A stretch of 40,864 nucleotides of DNA from Bacteroidales bacterium M8 (lineage in GTDB: Bacteria; Bacteroidota; Bacteroidia; Bacteroidales; Muribaculaceae). Positions 36,535-40,864 of the stretch are shown one piece after another. Numbering within the stretch: the first letter of the stretch is position 1; every line of letters begins with the position of its first letter. Below the pieces are notes generated by a model. The model did not search any database. It was not told where the DNA came from and worked only from the letters and a program-made list of their open reading frames with translations. The DNA is taken from NCBI GenBank assembly GCA_001689495.1, contig LUJS01000044.1, positions 1 to 40,864 of the forward strand, read 5' to 3'. The position numbers and the translations under genes were made by a program.

Positions 36535-37155
36535 TCATCGGGACGTGAGTGTCTCGATGACGCGGGCGGTATATTCGACGGGGTCGGGGGCGTTGATGAT
36601 GGCACTGCTCATTGCCACGCCGTTGACTCCGGTAGACATGATGGCGGGGATGTCCTCGAGGGTTATTCCGCCGATGGCCGTGATGGGAATGTCCATGCCG
36701 GCGGCGCGCACCTCGGACACTACCTGCGAGTAGCCCTCGAGGCCGAGCACCGGTGCGAGACGCTCCTTGGTCGTTGTCCGGCGGAAGGGGCCGAGACCGA
36801 TGTAGTCGATGTCGCGGTTGCGGTATCTGATTATGTCGGCGGCGGTGTTGGCAGTGACGCCTATGATGGCGCCGGCGCCCATGATGTCGCGGGCCTCGAG
36901 GGGATTCATGTCCTCTTTGCCCAGATGCACGCCGTGCACCTCCATCTCCATGGCCAGCTCGACGCGGTCGTCGAACACGAGGAATGCCTCGTGTTCCTTG
37001 CACAGGGGTATCAGTTCCATGGCGGTCTGGCGGAATTCCTCGTCCGAGGCATTCTTGAGGCGCAACTGTATCCAGCGGCAGCCTCCTTCGAGCACCATCT
37101 GCACCTCCTCGGCTATCGAATAGCGGTCGGAGGGGTGGGTTATGAACATCAGCAT
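36535..37155 (-). CDS. thiE: Thiamine phosphate synthase
   Basis: 206 residues. Joins HMP diphosphate and thiazole phosphate. Canonical TPS motifs are complete: WIQLRLKN (substrate loop), FLVFDDRVELA, HGVHLGKEDM, IGLGPFRRTTTK and AIGGITLEDI. The start is ATG 37155 (MLMFIT) or 37149 (MFIT); both keep the first strand and overlap the neighbouring gene by seven or one bases. It is the complete TPS of the operon, unlike the paralogue before it. Confidence 0.93.
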   Translation of the reverse strand: MLMFITHPSDRYSIAEEVQMVLEGGCRWIQLRLKNASDEEFRQTAMELIPLCKEHEAFLVFDDRVELAMEMEVHGVHLGKEDMNPLEARDIMGAGAIIGVTANTAADIIRYRNRDIDYIGLGPFRRTTTKERLAPVLGLEGYSQVVSEVRAAGMDIPITAIGGITLEDIPAIMSTGVNGVAMSSAIINAPDPVEYTARVIETLTSR

Positions 37156-37727
37156 ATTTCGAGAGTTTTGGTTGCAAATCGTTTTATGTCGTCGACAGTC
37201 GCCTGCCATGGGACGGCGCCGAGCATGGCTGCTCCGGCAAAGCCTGACGACCTCACTGCCGCGAGCCTGTCGGGGGTAACGCCGCCGAGGGCCATCACCC
37301 TAATTCCGGCGGGCAGTGGCCCGAACGCGATGCCGCGATAGCCGGGCTTGGAGATGCTGTCGAACAAGGGGCTGAGCGTGACATAGTCCATGCCGCCGCA
37401 TTCGCGCACCTCGTCGAGCGAGTGGCACGACCTGCTCACCATTCCCTTCCAGCCGCATGGGGGAGAGGGCGACCGGCGGTTCAGGTGGACGCCACCGATG
37501 CCTGTTGTCCCGGCGAGGCCGAAACGGTCGTGCAGGCTCACCCTGTCGCGCAGGTGCGGGGGGATGGCATTGATTATCCCCTCGACGGTCGCGGCGTCGG
37601 CCCCGGGGTGGCGCAGGTGCACCCTCCACCACCCGGCGTCGAGCAGGGCGGCTATCCCGAGGGCCTCGTCTGCCATCGGGTCGGGCGGCGTGATGGCGAT
37701 GAGGACGAAATCTCTGTCAGCCTCCAT
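37149..37727 (-). CDS. Divergent ThiE/TenI-like paralogue
   Basis: 192 residues with a TPS-type TIM-barrel pattern: FVLIAITPP, LDAGWWRVHLRH, VSLHDRFGLA, GGVHLNRRS, YVTLSPLFDSISKPGYRG and VMALGGVTPDRL. Compared with the neighbouring ThiE it lacks the lysine of the QLRxK loop (here HLRHPGA) and the GKED segment (here NRRSPSP). It may be a TenI-like protein, which in other bacteria aromatises the thiazole tautomer, or a degenerate TPS. It overlaps thiS by 11 bases and thiE by up to seven, so it is translated as part of the operon. Confidence 0.78.
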   Translation of the reverse strand: MEADRDFVLIAITPPDPMADEALGIAALLDAGWWRVHLRHPGADAATVEGIINAIPPHLRDRVSLHDRFGLAGTTGIGGVHLNRRSPSPPCGWKGMVSRSCHSLDEVRECGGMDYVTLSPLFDSISKPGYRGIAFGPLPAGIRVMALGGVTPDRLAAVRSSGFAGAAMLGAVPWQATVDDIKRFATKTLEIC

Positions 37728-37917
37728 AAAAAGCCTTGATTATCACTATTCTGTCCCCTTCGGTCAGGGCGTGCGAGCCTCTCAGGGCCGCGGGGACGAC
37801 GGTGCCGTTGACCGCCGTGGCCACGCCCGACGGGGGCATGGTGCGGGTGGCCAGAGCGTCGGCGAGGGTGGCGCCTTCGGGCAGCGAGAGGGGGGTATCG
37901 TTGACTGTCACGTTCAT
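37717..37917 (-). CDS. thiS: Sulfur carrier protein ThiS
   Basis: 66 residues, normal for this ubiquitin-like carrier. It ends in AFYGG; the C-terminal Gly-Gly becomes the thiocarboxylate that donates sulfur to ThiG. The start ATG at 37917 overlaps the thiD stop by four bases (ATGA). A longer frame opening at 38109 lies inside thiD and is not coding. It needs adenylation by ThiF, which is not found in the window. Confidence 0.93.
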   Translation of the reverse strand: MNVTVNDTPLSLPEGATLADALATRTMPPSGVATAVNGTVVPAALRGSHALTEGDRIVIIKAFYGG

Positions 37918-38735
37918 TGTCTGCGTGGATTGAAGTTCTTGAGTCGTCTGGGCGAGAAGAAGTGGTTGACGGGACCGTGTCCGCGTCCGGTGGTGACAAA
38001 AGCCCCGGCCTCGAGCGCGCGCGTCACATAGAGCTTGGCGTCGGCCACGGCATCGTCGAGCTCGCGACCGAGGGCCAGAAATGAGGCGATGGCGGCCGAG
38101 AAGGTGCACCCCGTGCCGTGGGTGTTGCCCGTCGCGATGGCGTCGGCCCTGAACGACAGCGGCTCGCCGTCGCGGAAATATAGGAAATCCGTCTTATAGT
38201 CCTTGTCGTCCGAGTCTCCGCCCTTTATCAGCACCGCGCCCGCGCCGGTGGCGAGCAGCTTCTCGGCCTGAAGGTCGGGGTCGTCCTCGCCGGTCAGCGC
38301 GCGGGCCTCGGCGAGATTCGGGGTTATGACCGTGGCGAGGGGGAAGATGCGTGTGACCATCGTCTCGATGGCATCGTCGTCGAGCAGCACCGAGCCCGAT
38401 GTCGAAACCATGACCGGGTCTACGACGAGCGCCCCGGGCCTATGGCGCTCGAGACAGTCGGCGACGGCAGCCGCCGAGTCGCGGTTGCACAACATGCCCG
38501 TCTTGACGGCCATCGGGGTGATGTCGGCATATATTGTGTCTATCTGGGCCTTGACCATCGCGGGCGATACCGGCTCGATGGCGGTGACTCCCGTGGTGTT
38601 CTGGGCCGTCAGCCCCGTCATTGCCGCCATGGCATAACAGCCTATGGCCGAAATCGTCTTGATGTCGGCCTGAATGCCCGCTCCGCCCGAGGGGTCGGAT
38701 CCGGCTATGGTGAGTACGGGATAATATTGTCTCAT
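37914..38735 (-). CDS. thiD: Hydroxymethylpyrimidine/phosphomethylpyrimidine kinase
   Basis: 273 residues, first gene of the operon. Phosphorylates HMP and HMP-P to HMP diphosphate. Ribokinase-like fold with the N-terminal LTIAGSDPSGGAGIQAD motif, LVVDPVMVSTSG and the C-terminal THGTGCTFSAAIA anion-hole motif. The ATG lies 66 bases below the riboswitch (38801-38882). It overlaps thiS by four bases. Confidence 0.95.
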   Translation of the reverse strand: MRQYYPVLTIAGSDPSGGAGIQADIKTISAIGCYAMAAMTGLTAQNTTGVTAIEPVSPAMVKAQIDTIYADITPMAVKTGMLCNRDSAAAVADCLERHRPGALVVDPVMVSTSGSVLLDDDAIETMVTRIFPLATVITPNLAEARALTGEDDPDLQAEKLLATGAGAVLIKGGDSDDKDYKTDFLYFRDGEPLSFRADAIATGNTHGTGCTFSAAIASFLALGRELDDAVADAKLYVTRALEAGAFVTTGRGHGPVNHFFSPRRLKNFNPRRQ

Positions 38736-38768
38736 ATATTCTACACTTTATCGCAAAGGGGGGAATAA

Positions 38769-38802
38769 CGAGACTGACGACGGCCAATCGTTGCCGTTCT
38801 CG
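38769..38802 (-). promoter_or_regulatory. Possible riboswitch expression platform hairpin
   Basis: CGAGA (38802-38798 on the minus strand) can pair with TCTCG (38773-38769), enclosing an inner ACGGC/GCCGT stem (38797-38793 with 38784-38780). The outer arm overlaps the 3' P1 strand by two bases, so the hairpin and P1 could compete. No T-run follows, so control of translation or Rho-type attenuation is as likely as intrinsic termination. Confidence 0.45.
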
Positions 38803-38882
38803 ACAATCCCTGCGGCGGTACTAACCGCGTCAGGTTCCGAGGGTATCATCTCAGCGGCTGCAATGCCGCACCCCTTTGTCGC
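38801..38882 (-). ncRNA. TPP riboswitch
   Basis: Read on the minus strand, the THI-box elements occur in order: P1 strand CGACAA (38882-38877), GGGGTGC, CTGAGA (38854-38849), ATACCC, then GAACCTGA, CGGTTAGTACCG, CAGGGA and the closing P1 strand TTGTCG (38806-38801). Thiamine diphosphate binding would repress the downstream genes. The aptamer starts within a few bases of the predicted transcript start. Confidence 0.95.
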
Positions 38883-38884
38883 TG

Positions 38885-38920
38885 CAAAAGTAGACAAAAC
38901 TTCCGAGAAAAACAAAAAAA
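38885..38920 (-). promoter_or_regulatory. Promoter of the thiamine operon
   Basis: TACTTTTG (38892-38885) with a T-rich TTTG (down to 38913) 20 bases upstream, the canonical spacing. The transcript would start near 38879-38881, at the first bases of the riboswitch. Confidence 0.7.
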
Positions 38921-39446
38921 GTTTTTCAGGTGGGAGATATTTATAGTTGTCTGTTTATGTATGATAAAAAGCTGTGAATTATTTCGTCAAATCAGAAAGG
39001 CGATGTGGAATGTCAGTATTTTGGTGTAAGTGTGAATTTATGTTAAAACGATTCTCGGGGCTTGCAAATTCTTGGATAAAACCATTATCTTTGCCGAACT
39101 GAATCTCTTGCAGAAGCCCGCATGGGTCAGCGGGAGGGTCAGTGACATAAAAATATCGAATGCGTTTACACGACGTTTCGTTTCTTGACAATCGGAAACT
39201 TCGCAACTACCAAATTATTGGTAAAAGTATATTGATTATCAGATAGTTTTTCTGAGCAAGGTGTACTAATGGTGTACTTTTGGGGAATTTAGGGGAAAGC
39301 ACAGGAAATTGAATTTGATTTATTTTGGATGCGTTAGAGATTTTTAACTGCCTTAATTTGCCTTCTTTTACCTGTTTATTAACTTCTCAGTACACTTTCA
39401 CAACTATTGAAAGACACTCTATCAGCCCATATTTTGTTTTCATTGC
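38921..39446. other. AT-rich gene-free stretch at the element boundary
   Basis: No supported gene. Seen here: an orphan plus-strand promoter (39062-39093); a CCCGC/GCGGG mini-hairpin (39117-39134); a perfect palindrome TACCAA/TTGGTA (39208-39223); and direct GGTGTACT repeats (39260-39267 and 39271-39278) with a near-inverted copy AGTACACT (39389-39396). Such short repeats occur near integrase attachment sites, but no core site can be named. Confidence 0.5.
39062..39093 (+). promoter_or_regulatory. Orphan promoter
   Basis: TATCTTTG (39086-39093) with TTG (39062-39064) 21 bases upstream. No gene starts within the next kilobase apart from an eight-codon frame at 39123. Confidence 0.4.
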
Positions 39447-39916
39447 GATGCTGGACATCGAATAGCCGTGTCGCCGAAATATGTGCAACCGAGGACGGTT
39501 GTCCGCATCTTACGACTGAACACGGCCATCCCATGTCCCGCACAGGTTTTCAATCCACGGGGGATAAAGACCGTCATTTGCCCTGCGCCTCCGCTACTCT
39601 ATGGCTTGAACAAATGCCGGACATTATCCTGTTCCGGGATTGCATACTCCATTCTTTTTCTTATTGCCTGATTGTTGTCCTTGACAGGACGGTTCCGGAT
39701 TTCTACATTGCCTCACTACGATGCTGGACATCGAATAGCCGTGTCGCCGGAAGATGTACAACCGGGGACGGTTGTCCGCATCTTACGACTGAACACGGCC
39801 ATCCCATGTCCCGCACAGGTTTTCAATCCACGGGGATACAGACCGTCATTTGCCCTGCGCCTCCGCTACTCTATGGCTTGAACAAATGCCGGACATTATC
39901 CTGTTCCGGGATTGCA
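39447..39916. repeat. Pair of nearly identical 198-bp direct repeats
   Basis: Copy A is 39447-39644 and copy B 39720-39916; the offset is 273 bases with a 75-base spacer. I count five substitutions and one single-base deletion, four of the substitutions clustered near base 30-50 of the repeat. On the minus strand both copies begin with the same reading AIPEQDNVRHLFKP followed by a stop, so the unit may be a duplicated gene end plus its downstream region. No known repeat family was recognised. Confidence 0.8.
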
Positions 39917-40278
39917 CTCTCCTTTCTTTTCTCTTTCTGCCATTTTCTTGTTTCCCCAGATTTTTCATTATGATGCCGTTCAGTAAAGTCCGGCATTTTT
40001 GATTTCAATGTCGTCCTGTGGCTTTCCTGTATATCGGGGAGGCCATTTTCATCTGATGCGTACCTGAGTCTTGTGGGTCTGTTGGAGTTGCTTGCCAAAA
40101 TAAACGTGTGGCAAAGGGACATTCGCGTCGATCCGGAAAAATCTCCACTCTGCGAGTAGTATTTTTCCGTCTTGCCGTGAACATCCTTCTTTTGTGCCAC
40201 ACGCCTTTCAGGTGTCAAGCAACTCAAACAACCACACTGTCTTTGGACGCATGAGGTTAAAAAAAAGCCCCCACCGAT
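39917..40278. other. Gene-poor spacer before the conjugative-element genes
   Basis: About 360 bases. A minus-strand frame (40299-39871) crosses it into repeat B, but its composition and low conservation signals do not support it as a gene; it overlaps the start of the next gene on the opposite strand. Nothing else was recognised. Confidence 0.4.
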
Positions 40279-40512
40279 ATGAAAGCCACAGAACAACATA
40301 TAAATAGGTCAAGGCAAGCTCACCAATCCTCCTATCTATACCGCATAAGCAAGGCGGTTGCAAAGGTGGCAAAAGTGATACTGATTGTCATCGGAGCAAT
40401 CGTTGGTCTGACTATCGGTTGGCTGATTAAAAGAATATTCCGAGGCATCGGGTGGATAATCTCAATCCTCTCCGCATTAGGGATAATCTATTGGATAATG
40501 ACTACACTCTAA
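40279..40512 (+). CDS. Small membrane protein of a conjugative element
   Basis: 77 residues. A polar N-terminus (MKATEQHINRSRQAHQSSYLYR) leads into two hydrophobic segments (about 29-48, KVILIVIGAIVGLTIGWLI, and 55-75, GIGWIISILSALGIIYWIM) separated by a basic KRIFRG turn, so probably a two-helix inner membrane hairpin. I do not know its function. It is placed 14 bases before the PcfK-like gene, in the manner of small accessory proteins in Bacteroidetes integrative conjugative elements. No SD is seen. Confidence 0.65.
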   Translation: MKATEQHINRSRQAHQSSYLYRISKAVAKVAKVILIVIGAIVGLTIGWLIKRIFRGIGWIISILSALGIIYWIMTTL

Positions 40513-40526
40513 AAACATTTACGACT

Positions 40527-40864
40527 ATGGCAAGCAACACGATGAAAGGAACACAATCGTTCCAAGACACAATCAAGGCTTATCTTGAAACTATGGCGGA
40601 GAATGACGCTCTGTTCGCTGTCAAGTATGCCAATCCATCAAAGTCAGTATCCGACTGCTGTACTTTTATCATCAACCAAGTGCAGAAAAGCGGTTGCAAC
40701 GGCTTCGCAGACGATGAAATCTTCGGAATGGCAGTCCATTACTATGAAGAAAATGAGATAGAGGTCGGCAAGCCTATCAACTGCCAAGTGGTAGTGAACC
40801 ATACGGTAGAACTCACCGAGGAAGAAAAGGAACAGGCACGGCAGGACGCCATCAACAGACTCCG
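40527..40864 (+). CDS. PcfK-like protein (partial, runs off the window)
   Basis: The first 112 codons are present; the frame is open at the right edge. Recognised by its MKGTQSFQDTIKAYLE opening, the QKSGCNGFADDEIFGMAVHYY block and the CQVVVNHTVELTEEEK block, which I know from the PcfK-like family carried by Bacteroidetes conjugative transposons. The exact role is unclear; the name comes from a relaxosome-region protein of a Gram-positive plasmid. The start is ATG 40527 or 40542 (MKGTQ), the second matching most relatives. It marks this end of the window as mobile DNA. Confidence 0.82.
   Translation, partial: MASNTMKGTQSFQDTIKAYLETMAENDALFAVKYANPSKSVSDCCTFIINQVQKSGCNGFADDEIFGMAVHYYEENEIEVGKPINCQVVVNHTVELTEEEKEQARQDAINRL

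Noticed and set aside
38979..39206. 75-residue minus-strand frame near the boundary
   Set aside because: It has no recognised motif and covers the orphan promoter and hairpin; composition does not favour coding.
39447..39916. Template/variable repeat pair of a diversity-generating retroelement
   Set aside because: The differences between the copies are mixed (A to G, T to G, G to A, A to C and a deletion) rather than adenine-specific, and there is no reverse transcriptase or variable-protein gene nearby.
39407..39973. 188-residue frame across the direct repeats
   Set aside because: It only translates the repeat twice with no protein-like pattern, and other frames give the same repetition.
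39871..40299. 142-residue minus-strand frame
   Set aside because: It has no recognisable domain and overlaps the start of the better-supported membrane protein gene on the other strand; only its end is duplicated in repeat A.

Overview
The window looks like chromosomal DNA of a gut-type Bacteroidales. Muribaculaceae-like is my inference from the GC-rich coding style and the gene set; no search was run. The signs are promoters of the Bacteroidetes form (TAnnTTTG, often with TTG upstream), few Shine-Dalgarno sites, Bacteroidetes-specific envelope proteins (GldB-like, PorE-like, the Bacteroidetes form of LptD), a BspA-like leucine-rich repeat surface protein, and a PcfK-like gene of a Bacteroidetes conjugative element at the right edge.

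Layout. 1-400: non-coding, with a 72-bp-period direct repeat and small palindromes. 401-8236: a beta-barrel protein (-), a lipid- or surface-facing C1 peptidase with a translationally overlapping ATP-grasp-like protein (+), a 1240-residue LRR/Ig surface protein (+) and a GldB-like lipoprotein (-). 8348-16930: a long rightward gene series: cell-wall amidase with SPOR-like tail, MCE/MlaD protein, META lipoprotein, M24 peptidase, CCA-adding enzyme, QueD, QueE, 5'-nucleotidase lipoprotein and a small DMT-type membrane protein; many of these overlap or nearly touch. 17009-19545: a YidE/AspT-type transporter (-) and YqgE/AlgH (+). 19692-27897: a protein with two thioredoxin domains (+), LptD (-), a second small beta-barrel protein (-), and an AT-richer TPR/membrane/HTH-like regulator (+). 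27940-32627: a PorE-like type IX secretion lipoprotein (-) divergent from a sigma-54 activator and its histidine kinase (+).

32635-38882 (- strand) is a thiamine operon headed by a TPP riboswitch: thiD, thiS, a divergent thiE/tenI-like gene, thiE, thiG, thiC and thiH. Most junctions overlap, except thiG-thiC, where a 240-bp inverted array of GGTTAT/ATAACC units sits. ThiC makes the pyrimidine; ThiS, ThiG and ThiH make the thiazole; ThiD phosphorylates HMP; ThiE joins the halves. No thiF is present in the window.

38883-40864 changes character: lower GC, an orphan promoter, small palindromes, a pair of nearly identical 198-bp direct repeats, then a small membrane protein and the start of a PcfK-like gene. 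This is best read as the edge of an integrated conjugative element. No tRNA, rRNA, CRISPR array or insertion sequence was recognised. The least explained features are the 198-bp repeat pair, the thiG-thiC repeat array, a recurring TTG element 12 nt upstream of several -7 boxes, and a nested hairpin ahead of the META lipoprotein gene.
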